Assembly (NCBI RefSeq): GCF_051014685.1
Contig: NC_135058.1
Location: forward strand, 14,014,811 to 14,078,810
Direction: 5' to 3'
Source of the DNA: Ptiloglossa arizonensis
Lineage: Eukaryota > Arthropoda > Insecta > Hymenoptera > Colletidae
DNA length: 64,000 bases
Below the pieces are notes generated by a model that searched no databases, was not told the origin of the DNA, and saw nothing but the letters and a program-made list of their open reading frames with translations. This document shows, in pieces, positions 1 through 10,670 of this stretch. The position numbers and the translations under genes were made by a program. The stretch's first letter is position 1; each line of letters opens with the position of its first letter.

Positions 1-103
1 TTAACCTCCTTTCTTCTGGACGCTAACGACTCGCCGTTCAGCTTCGGTAATTTTTTCCTCCGGGAACGCAACTTCGTGCTTCACTTTTTTTTTGACCACT
101 CAC

Positions 104-211
104 CTTAATTGATAACGTGCATTTCTCGGCTGGAACTTCGAACATCGACTCTTCCAGTTCGTTCTGTTCGACAATCGAAGAACTTTGGGGACAGTATTGG
201 AATGGAATCAT
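104..211 (-). CDS. Possible first coding exon of a minus-strand gene running off the left edge
   Basis: Read on the minus strand, an ATG at 211-209 with a good insect start context (GCAAAATGA) opens 36 codons. They begin MIPFQYCPQS and end EKCTLSIK, and run exactly into an AAG|GTGAGTGG splice donor at 104/103. An in-frame TGA lies upstream near 265, so the ATG is the natural start. Reading through the donor gives a stop after about 19 more codons in low-quality sequence, which fits an intron. The peptide is acidic (EQNELEES) and not low-complexity. The rest of the gene would lie beyond base 1. I do not recognise the family. No promoter is evident upstream, where a minisatellite begins at about 252. 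A chance ATG-to-donor ORF of this length is possible. Confidence 0.38.
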
Positions 212-251
212 TTTGCATCGTCTCGATTGCTGTTGGTCACTTGGAACGTCG

Positions 252-366
252 AATAGGTTAGAAATCTCTCACTCGTGTAGGTTAGGAATCTCTTAGTCGT
301 ACAGGTTAGGAAACCTCTTAGCCGTGTTTAGAAATTTCTCAATCGAATAGGTTAGGATCGAAATCG
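252..366. repeat. Minisatellite, about 25-bp unit, 4-5 degenerate copies
   Basis: The phrase TAGGTTAGGAATCTCTTAG recurs with small changes at 252, 278, 302, 327 and 348, a period of 21-26 bases. Each unit carries a GGTTAGG core. The motif contains TTAGG, the insect telomere word, but the spacing is wrong for a telomeric array, so I read it as an ordinary local minisatellite. It lies just upstream of the candidate first exon at 104-211, where it could fall in the 5' UTR or promoter of that gene. Confidence 0.7.
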
Positions 367-3300
367 AATCGTTTAGGTCGTAACAGAGGTTGTTTGGTTA
401 CTTGTTCGTGTACACGTACAAGAATATTACCGAATATTACTCGCCGTTAAAATACAAACAAGATAAACGAATCCTAGAACAATTACATCAAATCGAAAAC
501 GCTCGGTAAGTGACTACGCTTTTGTGGATTCGTAACTTGGTGAAATACCAAATGAGATTAATTTTATAAAACGTTTATAGTTTTACACCGTATCTGGAAT
601 TAATGGTCTTACTTGAATTTTCAATAACAAATTCTGGCGCGCGAAAGAATAACAAGAATCTCCGCTCGGTGAACGAGCCAAGTGATTTTGTTTAATCCGG
701 TCGTACGGTGTAACCGGAATACGCAGTTCTGGAAATTACGTTGCAGCGTCTATTCTGTCCCTTCCGCTGGGTCAACGACACTATTCAAAGGTCGTGGTAT
801 CCTTACGCGTACCCGCTGTGGCGCCCTCTACATGGGTGCGCATTTACTCCCATTGTGTATGCATATGTTTCGTAATGGAGTGTACACCGCGGAGTTGTCC
901 CATTAGCATAAACGAATAAATAAATACATTACGCTGATTCAATGTTACCGCTGTGGGCGAATAATTCGCGCGATGTTCCGCGAGTAATCACCGCGCCGAG
1001 ACAACCGTTGGAAAGACAACGATCTCCGGGTAACCGTTACGGTGTAAACAGCGAAAAGAATCCCAACAGGTCGGCCATTTCGCGCAACAAAAACTACTGC
1101 AGACGACTTGGAGCGATCGATGGAAGGACGTCAGTAGCGACTACATTACTTATGAACTCATTAACTATACAGATAAAGGGAAGGTAGTTCGCAACGTTCC
1201 ATCAGCTAGAATATGCATGACGTTACGAGCCGGCGGACCGACCGGGACTATGCACGAAGGAAGGCAGAATTGAATTGCAACGTCAGTCTGCCATCAGGCG
1301 GGAAGGAAAACTTAAAAATTAACTACGAACCCGCCTGTCAGTGCGCTGACACACGTATCGATGCAGATTTTGCATCGCTGCCGGGCGCATTCTGTTTACA
1401 CGCTCGCACGCCAGCGCACCCTTGTGTACGTATCGCGTACTCTTACTAGCGTTCGTTTCGTTTGATGTACATTGGCCTCCGGTTCGGTTGTTTTCTTTCG
1501 CGAAACGACCGCGCTACGAGTCTTTTAAACGTTGAAATTCTAAACAAACCGAGAGCGGAGATATAACAACGGAACACGCCTTAACTCTGGCTACCGACTT
1601 GGAATAATAATAACAAGTGTCTATTTCCCGACAGAGTTGCGTACGATACGAATTCGAGGGTTAAGCGAAACGTAGTGTGTTAAATCGCGGATAAATAATT
1701 CGAACCATTGCTCGGTACATTTGGGGAGCACGTATAAATCGTAAGTTCGGAAAAATTGATTTCTTTAATTGTATTTACCTGGAACATTTTTGGAAAAAGA
1801 TTCTGAAAATTTACGACTATTCTGATTTCTTAATTACTCCGTTTTTTAGCGAAGCAGCGTTACTACACTCATTGACAAATTGTACTCCCCTAATTCTCGT
1901 CAGCTCGCAATTGTTGTCACGCGGTAGTAACAATTGTTTACTTGGAAGTATTCACTCCGGGAGGAGTCTATTCGTGGATATTAATATTCGCGGAGAACCC
2001 GGGTAAAAATCACGGTCGCGAACGCAACGGCTCGAAAAACCTAACCTGTAAAAGTAATCTCGCTCTTAAAAATGTCCGCCGCGTAGGAAATTAACGGCGT
2101 AAATCGCACCGCGCGGCGACCATGTAACGATAATTCGTCGACGGTACACCAAAAGTCAGACAACTTGTACCTAATAAATTCAATTATCTCGACGCGGGTC
2201 AAGTTCCAGCTACCGGAAGATCGTCTAGTTCACGGTGGCTCCACTGCAGCTTGTCCCGCTAACAAGATACTAGTTACGATGTCGTTACTTTTACGGAAGT
2301 TCCCCCGTTGTTAATCTATAATGGCGCAAATACGGCCAGCATCGAGTTCCAGGTAAAATAACCGATTTCCTCGCACCTTGTTACAGCCCTTGTTACGTTT
2401 CAATTGAAAGCGACAGGTCGTGCAGTGCGACGCTGTTACTCGAATTGTAATAGGAAGAAATCCAACCGTCGAACGACTCGCCACTGTTGAAACTTTCGAG
2501 GGAAATTACCTTGTCGCGACAATTTTAAGCTTTCCTTCCCGCACTTATATTAGGTTATTACACCGTGAGCTAAATTATGCCTGCCATTGAGACGAGTTGA
2601 GTTACGATTACGCTGAGTCGACGTTTCTAGGTTAGGTGACACGTGGCGCCATCTTCCGTTGCTACTTTCGCAAGGACGGTTAAGTTTATAGGTTATAATC
2701 TTCCCGTTGAAATGAGTGTAATGAAAGTAATGAAAGTAATGAAATTTCTGTTTTCGACACTTGCACAGCGGTACGTTTAACATTAGATATGGAATTACGT
2801 GTAGGGTTGGGTATAGTTAAATCAAACTTAACCGACTTTACAAGGCCGTTGCAAACTTGCACTTTCTCCCCTCTTTTCGAACGCTGTGAATGGAAGTAAC
2901 GAAAGATTGAGAGGGATTTGTTGCTATTGCAATTCCGATCCGACTACAAGTTACTATAACGATGCGCGTAGATGTAAAAAATAGTTTCAGAACGACTATC
3001 GAAAGCCTCCAAAATGAAATCCAGGTACTTCGCGTTGAACAAAGGAACTTAAAGTTCAAGAGCCAAATGAAGAATTTCGTAATGAGTTCGAAAGTCGAAC
3101 AAACTATTCTGCATTCAATTCAAAGGTTAACTGTTCCAAAAGATCGAATTAACAATTTTTCGGAAAGTTCCATCTCGTTCGTAGAAGTTTGCAGCAATTT
3201 TATTCATAGTTCGCCAATTTCTTTGAGACTGCCTTGGGCTGTCCAAAGAAACTTCACTCGATTTTATCCTCGCGAAGTTTGACGTAACCCGGTTGCAGAG

Positions 3301-3561
3301 TGTCCAACGACGAATGATTCGACCGAGTGACGATTCTTCGCGCGAAAATAAGAATAGGCGTAGAATACAATTTCTACATTTCGGGAGGAACAATTTCGAA
3401 ACTGCTCGAAGCAGACACGCGTGCTCCGCGAATTTTAAAAATCAATTTCCTCGGAAACGGTGGCTCGCATGAAAAAATTATACTGAACGTTTTCGACGCA
3501 TTTTTGCCCGTAGAATCCATTTCCTGTGCGTTTTTCCCACTAGTCGCGCGTGTTCGACCTA
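367..3561. other. Gene-less stretch, no clear feature
   Basis: No exon with convincing splice signals, RNA gene or transposon end is visible. A tiny 9-bp repeat (AATGAAAGT, three copies) sits at 2711-2745. A 106-codon plus ORF at 2962-3282 has a short heptad-like pattern and is treated as a finding. Other frames of 60-100 codons overlap on both strands and show no recognisable domain. Confidence 0.5.
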
Positions 3562-4034
3562 AAGTGAATCCGAGAAGTATTTGCACACCGTATTACGAGG
3601 AAATTCCCCTAACCTACAAGTCTGATTTTAACGAAAGTTAAAGTGCGCGTATAAAGCACGTTTTACCGCGTGTGACATAATTTTTTCGTTGACAAAAAAT
3701 TCAACGTTTCTTCATTGCTTTAATACAATTCTTTTTGGGGACTTTTTTCACAGTTGATGGATGGAGCACTAAAAGCTGAATATTTTTGTAACAAGAGTTC
3801 AGCTCTTAGTGCCCTATTATTCTGTTGCAAAAATGTCCCAAGAAAAGTTGCATCGGAAAAATAAAAAAACATTAAAATCTTCGAGACTTGCTTTCACCTT
3901 CTTGGAGAAATTTTTTGTTGACAAAAAAGTTTCTCCATATACTCACTATTATGTTCCACTTCATTAAAATCATTCTTAAGGGTAAAAATTATTTCTTTAT
4001 AATACAAGTTGCAAATATTTTTTGGAGCCCCTGT
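3562..4034 (+). mobile_element. Tc1-like non-autonomous element with long terminal inverted repeats
   Basis: The left half (about 3562-3780) and right half (about 3798-4034) are diverged inverted copies. Read inward from each end, both show a terminus like that of Tc1-type elements (TCC...AGTATTTGCAC on the left, GGCTCCAAAAAATATTTGC on the right). Next comes a block with GATTTTAA(C/T)GAA, then a GACAAAAAATT block, and finally a central hairpin pairing 3766-3779 with 3798-3811 (GCACTAAAAGCTGA against GCACTAAGAGCTGA). The arms are about 200-225 bases with perhaps 60-75% match, so the copy is old. No transposase frame is present. A homologous copy lies on the minus strand at 34080-34549, confirming that this is a dispersed family. 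Its transcript would fold into a long imperfect hairpin. Confidence 0.66.
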
Positions 4035-4035
4035 A

Positions 4036-4147
4036 TATATTCACTATTATGCTCTACATGCGCACAAACTTTCATCAAAATCACTCTTAAGGGTAAGAAA
4101 AAATTTCCTTACAATAAAACGTGGAAATACTTTTCGGAGCAACTGTA
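4036..4147 (+). mobile_element. Extra copy of the right terminus of the Tc1-like element
   Basis: The stretch repeats the right end of the element at 3562-4034: CACTATTATG, a TCATCAAAATCA(C)TCTTAAGGGTA block, then TACTTTTCGGAGCAACTGTA. The equivalent segment in the first element is 3941-4035. The copy is head-to-tail, so it came from local duplication of the end or from a second insertion truncated to its terminus. It stops about 75 bases before the candidate exon at 4221. Confidence 0.66.
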
Positions 4148-4220
4148 TATTGCTCGATGTTTAAACGCGACCCTAGGCAGCGGAGCATTAAGGACGAACG
4201 TTTCTCTCTTTGTGTTGCAG

Positions 4221-4296
4221 AGTACTTGATGTCAGGAAGTCCACGGAGCTATCCGGCACGGTCCCCAGGAGTAGCTTCCACGCCAACCGTGACTAG
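4221..4296 (+). CDS. Candidate 76-nt internal (cassette) exon
   Basis: A pyrimidine tract with CAG (TTTCTCTCTTTGTGTTGCAG, 4201-4220) is followed by 76 bases ending at TAG|GTGAGT (4294-4301), a full consensus donor. Two frames are open. With phase 2, 24 codons read YLMSGSPRSYPARSPG followed by VASTPTVT and a split codon, a Ser/Pro-rich linker-like peptide. With phase 1, 25 codons start VLDVRKSTELSG and end HANRD and a TAG stop at the donor, with GC-rich third positions. If the second frame is used, including the exon would terminate the protein. I cannot identify the gene, and no partner exons were found with certainty. The exon lies just downstream of two Tc1-like element ends, so exonisation near mobile DNA is possible. 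Confidence 0.42.
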
Positions 4297-5769
4297 GTGA
4301 GTTAGCGTGACTGCCATCGCGAAATTTCTCGCGCGAGACCAGCCGCTCGTACCGATGAAATCTCGAACGGCCGAAACGCCAACGTCGACGTCGCCGTCGC
4401 GACGCATCCATATTCCAGCAGGCAATAACACAGATTTCCGCGTAAGCCAGATCACGTAAGCGGATTTTTCGCGCGGCGGCTGACAAATCCGCGAGACTTA
4501 TCGGTTTACCTAGTTGCCCGGATTTCGCGCGGTTGAATTAAGCCGCGAAAAATCGACCGTGTTGTTGACTGTGCCTCGAAACGCGACGGTCGTCGTTCAG
4601 CGATTGACGGGCCATCGTGCCACCGTTAAACCAAACGGTTCTCCATTTTCGAAAACATTCCGCGCGATTTTCTATCGGACCCGGACAAATTCCGCGTCGT
4701 TGAGCAACACTGCAGATCGCGAGACCGTATCACGACCGACCAGGAACACGTATAGATCGTTTGATCGAAATTTTCAGCAGGCCATGGGGGATTTTACATA
4801 TTTTTAAATTATTTCTTTTTCGGAGAACGGAGCTATTTCTCGCTCGTAGAATTGCGTAGAATTTTGGAGAAACGATCAGACTTCATTTCACCAACGAGTA
4901 TTTCGACTCTTCCTTTTTTTTTGTAAAGTGAAGATTTCTACAAATTGGTATACTTTGCAAATTTTGTCCGTTTGTATAGAATGGCGTTCTCAAGCTATTT
5001 GGCCTTTAGTTAATTCGTGGCTAGCATGGGCAAATTAAACCTTGCCTTACGAGTGCAGCAATACAAAACCCTTACTTACTCTCAAACTCCAAAAAAACGA
5101 TTAATTTAAAAAAACGTCTTCGTAGCGATCCATCCATCTCGTCTTAAAAAATCTCAGCAGCTTCTCGAAAAATTGCTACGTAGAACCATCGGAAAAAGGT
5201 TTAACTCGCCGCCTCTGTAGATTCGGTTAATGTCCCTACCGATATTTTATTCATTCACGGTTCGATATTAACAACAGGAAAACGCGATATCGGGCCGCAG
5301 AAGTGCCATTATCCACCGCGAGGCTGTCGTTTGCTGTCCCTCTAACGATTACAAATCTTCGGTCGAGCACTTTTGGCAATTAGCGAGTCATTAGCAGCTC
5401 CCTGGCCTCGCGTTGCCGCAATACCATCGACGCGCGTACCGTGTACCAGACGAGAACGCAGAAATTTCCAGCATCGTGATAACAATTCTTGTAGAACGAA
5501 CGAGAATTCTCCGCCACCGCTTCGTTTCTCCTTAGAGAGCGGGGCCGGATGAACGCGGTCGGGGGGAGGTTGGTAACGCGCGGAAAGTTTGGAAAATTTA
5601 AATCAATCGGTTGAATAGAGCACGGACGTGGTTGGAAGCGCAATAACCGCAGAGAAAATACTGCGACGATCGAAAGGGGACGATGGAGCGGCACGGTCGA
5701 AGATGTTTCAATTCAAATGAGCAGAACTTTTAAAATATTTAGAACGTCGTCTCGGCTCTCGCCTGTATT

Positions 5770-5772
<3 letters not shown>
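4297..5772. other. Gene-less stretch
   Basis: GC-rich sequence with many CG dinucleotides continues to about 4750, then turns AT-rich. If the exon at 4221-4296 is real, this is the start of its downstream intron. Overlapping minus ORFs at 4232-4486 are Arg-rich and unconvincing. No other feature is supported. Confidence 0.5.
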
Positions 5773-5806
<34 letters not shown>

Positions 5807-5842
5807 GTTTCTCTCTCTCTTTCACTCTTTTTCTCTCTTTTC
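5773..5842. repeat. (CT)n microsatellite
   Basis: A pure CT run spans 5773-5800 and continues as an interrupted CT/T-rich tract to about 5842. On the minus strand it reads GAGAG, the GAGA-factor motif of insects, but there is no sign of an adjacent promoter. Confidence 0.95.
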
Positions 5843-8112
5843 CCGCTTTGTGACTCGATCGTAGTCAGCGACGCGCGCGAAATATCGAATTAGGTTGCTC
5901 TTTATTCTGCGTCGTTACTTTTATTCCATTAGACCGAGTGATAAGTTCGCTCCAATTTCAAAGACGTATTCTTCTCCTCGGAGCATTATGCTGAATTTTC
6001 GTGTACCGATAAAGTGGCAGATATTTCATTACTGTTTTACACTTATAAGTGGAAACGGTCTTTAATGCACTGCCGATGAGTTACAGTCTTCGAAATGGGT
6101 TCTTTCTTGAGCTTCGATAGGTACTGTGACATTTTAATCATCTACTATAGCCAGCTGATAAAATGACGAACCTGGGGAACTTTGATTCATTTTTATAGGG
6201 ATAGATTAAATAATTACAATTTTAGGAACTATAATTTTTCTCACACCACTCCGATGTGTGTGTACTTCCATTGGAAATTTTATTATCGTTATAACATACT
6301 TCGAAAGTGGCATTGTGTTTCGTAGTTGGCGACCATTTTCCAGTTTCGAAGACGTATTCTTTCGCGAGTGTTTTGCATTAAATTTCTCTGGAACGACGGA
6401 CATTTTATTAATTTTATATGTTCCGTGTATAATATTAATCGGTTCTAATTTAATAAATTCGAGGAAATCAGGTTCGTCCGAATATCCGTGATTTGAATAA
6501 TTCAGGAACAGATTATTCCCGAAGTGGAGAAAATACGAACTAAATTTAAGAATTATTCTATTCCTTTCGCCGGAGAAATTATTATCGCTGTTATCGTTGT
6601 TATTATTATTAAGTTAGAAATTATTACTTCTACATATTAAATACAAGCGCGTATTTTTAAAAAAGAACACGTTAAATAGAATTTTAGTAAAAGCTGCGGG
6701 CGCCTCGAGTAGTTGTAAATAAATTTTCTCAAATTTGAAATCGCGCGCAAAAAATTTCGTTCCACGCTTCCGATTTATTTTCGAATATAAAATTTTCTCA
6801 GCTGCGCGACCCGATTGGACGTTTTGTTAATTAACGGTGGAAAATTAGCCGTCGAAACGGGCATTGGGATCGATTTAATTCTCTTATCGATCAAACAATC
6901 CGAAAAATTAAAAAAACACGCACCGCTTCGATGATGCTATTTCTTTTCGTCGATTAGATATATCTCGCGAGAAAATTAATACGCAAACATACGAGAAGAA
7001 ACGCAAATAATTCAAGAGCGTGCAAATAAATAAAATAATACCGTAAACGTTCCAACAGTACACGAATTTTGCGTGGATTTTGTACGTGGTTTACATCGCG
7101 TCGCAGTTATCTCTGTAAATTTCTTTCGCTAAAAGCTCGCGTACGAACGTATTACTCATCCTAACCTCAAATCACCGTGAATTGCTATGGATTACTTTTC
7201 ACGAGATGTACGAACTTCGCGTTCTTATTATTTGCATGGAAGTTCACCGCGAGAATAATGGCCCGCGAGGAATGAATTGCGCCGCGTTTAAGTGATATTT
7301 AAGAGTGACTTAATGGAGTTATACTCGCGATTAAGTGAATGCAGGCGCGAAGCTCCGCCATGGCCGAACGAGCACCGAGTAGACGGGCTTAATCGCGCGG
7401 TTTATGTGTATTTTTTCCAACAGCGAGCTTTAACGAACCCGCGCGAAAAATTGTCCCGTTCCGTGTAATCAAATCGCCAACTCCGCTAACTAAATATTAA
7501 TATTCCCGATTTATAACAGAACACGTATAACGAATTTCGACGCGTTGAAACGTACGTGACGATAACCGAAACGATGTCACGGGATGTAATTAATGCTGTT
7601 TTTATTAACGAAACGGACCGGTTCCGGAGTTTATCAATATTTATACGGAAACCGGATGCGTATCTCTTCCTCCGAGTTTCTTTCGATGCGAATTTTCATT
7701 CCTCCGAGTATCGTGTATTCGCCCCAGTGAAATTTAAATTTTCCGAAAGTCCATAGTTGTGGGAAGATTTTCTTCGATTTTTCTTAATTCTGTACCATTG
7801 TAGATTTGAAAACAAAGATTTTTGGAACTGATTTTAGGATTTTAGCTCGAGTCTGGAATTTATTTACGAATTTTGTGACCTGGATTTTGAAATCATCTTG
7901 TATCGATTAGACTTAGAAGACATATCACTTTAATTGACATTATTTTTCATTGTTATGAAACTTGACAGACAAATGGAGTAACGAAAGATACGGAACATAC
8001 ATTTTCTTCTATCGTTTGATATTCATAATCAGAGGGTAATTAAATTTATATTAGTATCGATACGAAAATAGTTTGGTCTTTTACCAGCAATAACATGGTA
8101 GAAATAAAAATT
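5843..8112. other. AT-rich gene-less stretch
   Basis: Low-complexity AT-rich DNA with scattered CG-rich words. Short ORFs at 6206-6491 and 7556-7756 overlap on both strands and have no splice context or domain. Nothing else is seen. Confidence 0.5.
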
Positions 8113-8124
8113 TCACCGACTCAT

Positions 8125-8195
8125 AGTTGGCGTCACTGTAGCCAATTACACCGGATTAAATCGCATCAAATCTGATTGGCTACAGTGGCACCGGG
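8125..8195. other. Short hairpin (inverted repeat)
   Basis: CACTGTAGCCAAT at 8134-8146 is perfectly reverse-complementary to ATTGGCTACAGTG at 8175-8187, across a 28-base loop. Weak pairing extends outward (GG.G/C.CC). The structure resembles a MITE remnant or a small foldback RNA. The stem is short for a typical pre-miRNA, and I recognise no known miRNA seed. Confidence 0.6.
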
Positions 8196-8812
8196 TACGA
8201 CTCGAAACAATTTTTATTCCGACCGGGTTATTGCTTGTCAAAAACGAAACTTTTTTCCATATTCAACATGTTTTTCTATCTCCATTAGTTTTCGAAAAAT
8301 TTCACTAAATTTTATTCGTAGCTCCGAAGGTATTTTTTTACATTTATACACGAACATCGATCGATAAGGAAAATTATTTCTCGGCTTCGATTGTGTCGCA
8401 TTATCGAATCGAGTTTTATTAAAGTCAAAAATTGTCGATATTGGGCGATTTCCTTGTCAGCACTGTATTACGTACACGTATCCTATACAATTATAAATTA
8501 CTTTGGTCAGTGCGGAATATTTAACAGCCGATACGTCAATCAGACCAAATTATTTTGCGTTTCATAATTATTATCGAGAGAAAAAATAATATAAATGTTT
8601 CTTCTTTCGCTGTCCGATATCCAATGAAATATTGACAATTTTCAACGTATCAATCTTCGACAACTGCACGAAACAAAGTTAGATTTGCATTAATTCTCCT
8701 GTTTTAAGATTCACTCCGAAACGAGAAAACACTGAATTATTTTTTTAAAAATAAAATTTCCAGCGCGTAATTGCTAAGGGATCGAAAACTTGCAACTGTT
8801 GCTGTATTTCAA

Positions 8813-9330
8813 AATTCTGTTACAAAGTAAATTTATACTTTCCCTGTGCCACGGTAATGCAAACTAAACACTTCGAACTAACGTTCAACACCAAAAACCC
8901 GCAACTGGAGTAGTTCCAACCATAATTTTTTTACCCCCCCACCGGCAGGGTAATTTCCAACCTAACGACCTTTTTCGCATTTTAAGAGTTCAATTCTGTT
9001 ACAACGTAAATTTATGCTTTCTCTGTGCCCAAATAATGCGAACTAACGTTCAACACCAAAAACCCACAATTGGAATATTTCCAACCGCGATTTGTTTACC
9101 CTCACCAGGGTAATTTCCAACCTAAACTTCTTCCCTTTACTTCTCAAGAGTTCAATTCTGTTCCAATAACAAATATCAGTTTCTTCGGAAAGTCATTTCG
9201 TTTTTTCGGTAAAAACCAAGCACGATTTCTCTAGAACGCATAAACATTTTATCAAATTACATATTCTCCATTTTGTAAAACGAAACGACTGAAAACAATA
9301 CATACTTTCCCTGTGCCACAACAATACAAA
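8813..9330. repeat. Tandem repeat, 179-bp unit, third copy interrupted
   Basis: AATTCTGTTAC starts units at 8813 and 8992 (period 179). A third copy starts at 9153. Shared landmarks are TTTCCCTGTGCCA, AACGTTCAACACCAAAAACC and AGGGTAATTTCCAACCTAA. In the third copy the opening words stop near 9178 and the CTTTCCCTGTGCCAC landmark resumes at about 9306. A mariner-type end sits between them (9184-9285). The array therefore predates that insertion. Confidence 0.8.
9184..9285 (+). mobile_element. Mariner-type terminus, copy A (remnant)
   Basis: The sequence GGAAAGTCATTTCG, a T-run, GGTAAAAA, CACGATTT, a TCTAGAACGCATAAACATTTT block and CATATTCTCCATTTTGT match two other copies in this window (28049-28165 and 60933-61046) in the same order. 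This is the end-plus-leader layout of mariner elements. Only about 100 bases remain and no transposase follows. It lies inside the third unit of the 179-bp array, which gives a filled and an unfilled version of the target side by side. Confidence 0.65.
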
Positions 9331-10259
9331 ACCACACACACCATCTTCCAACGATCAGAAAGTTAACAAATGCTTCTTCTTTAAATTTCCTACCATTTCT
9401 TGCTCACGTAGCCAGAATGACTGTACCCCACTTTCGCCTAACCTCGAACTTGAGCGTCTATCCGTTCTCCGTCACCGATCTCTGTACAACGAGGCAAAGT
9501 TCGATATGAAAAAAAAAGAAAGAAACGCGAACGGAGCCACGAAGCGAATAATTCCGAGAGTAATCGTGTAAGTTTTTCGCTCGACCGCGAAGAGGAGTTC
9601 GGTGATCGGCGTACAATGGACGCGGGCAGCCTTTACGTCGTCCCCTCGACTCTGGTATTTTTTTCTTCGAAGTCGTGTTCCAGTCTCGAGCGAACGTCGA
9701 AGAAAGGAAAGGCCATCCGTGTCACCGGAAACGGCGGGTCAGCGAGACGGAAGGTACTCTGTTGCTGAGGCAACGGAGCCAAAGGAACACGCGTGGCCCC
9801 CACACACCCCCCTTCGGTCCTCCCCACGCCCCCCCTCGCCCTAGCAAAGCGTTCCACGAGCTTCCATCCTTCCTTCCTTTCGGTGTTCTTCCATCCGTTT
9901 CGACTGAACTTCTGTTTTCTTTCCCCGGTTCCCCCGAAAGATTGTTAACGACCCACTTCGTCGAAGGCACCCGGTAATGACCATTCATGCGCAGACGTTG
10001 TCGTGGAAATTCCTTCTTTAAACGTTTGAACTTGTCCGGACTTCGGTAAGAAATACTAATGCCGGTCGTTTGAAAGTCAAATACATATTCGCCGCGTTTT
10101 AGACGCGTATACCGGAGCCGTATCGATGGGGCCAATTTGTCCAGCGAGTTCCACCGATGTTTCGGAACACTCGCCAGCGGAATAATTTAACGGTAAATAA
10201 GTTTCCTCGGCCGGGCGATCGGCGTGACTAGGGTCGTGACTTAGAGGGAAAGTTCGAAC
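9331..10259. other. Gene-less stretch with a C-rich GC island
   Basis: A GC-rich block at about 9600-9990 contains C-runs (9800-9840) and overlapping ORFs on both strands (for example 9722-10135 minus, 137 codons). These are basic, lack domains and have no splice support. The block could be a CpG-rich regulatory island. No exon is called. Confidence 0.45.
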
Positions 10260-10670
10260 GATGTTCTTCAAAATGGAGGACGCTGGTGGGGGGCTTCTCA
10301 GGGAAAGGGTATTTTCCAATTTGAGGTGGGGTTGAGAAAGAAAATTCTTAATGGGAACGAATCTGGGTAAGAGATTTCTTATTGTTGCATCGATCGAAAT
10401 TTTAGAATAGGAGTCTACTTTAGATTTTAACGAGAAGAGAGGGACAGAGGAGTATTACGTTTCAAAGGAGCTGTGAAAGAAAGTTTATAGTGGAAAAGTG
10501 TGGAGAACGTTTTTCTTGTTGTTAGATCGATCGAAATTGAACAATTTTAGACGAGTATAATCCAGAATCAAAGAGAGGGGAGTGTCTTCGTATAATTCAA
10601 GAGGATCGTGAAAGGAGGGAATTTTTAACATAGAAACTTATGGATAACATGTTCTTTTATTATAAATTAG
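10260..10670. repeat. Degenerate tandem repeat, about 138-bp unit
   Basis: CTT(A/G)TTGTT.GATCGATCGAAATT occurs at 10378 and 10515, and a worn version occurs at about 10654. Between them the units share AGAGAGGG, GAG(T)ATTACG/TCGTATAA, GTGAAAG and ATGG/GTGG.GAACGTTTTT-like blocks. Similarity is moderate, so this is an old array of about three copies. Confidence 0.55.

Noticed and set aside
252..366. Telomere-like TTAGG words
   Set aside because: The period is about 25 bases, not 5, so this is not a telomeric repeat.
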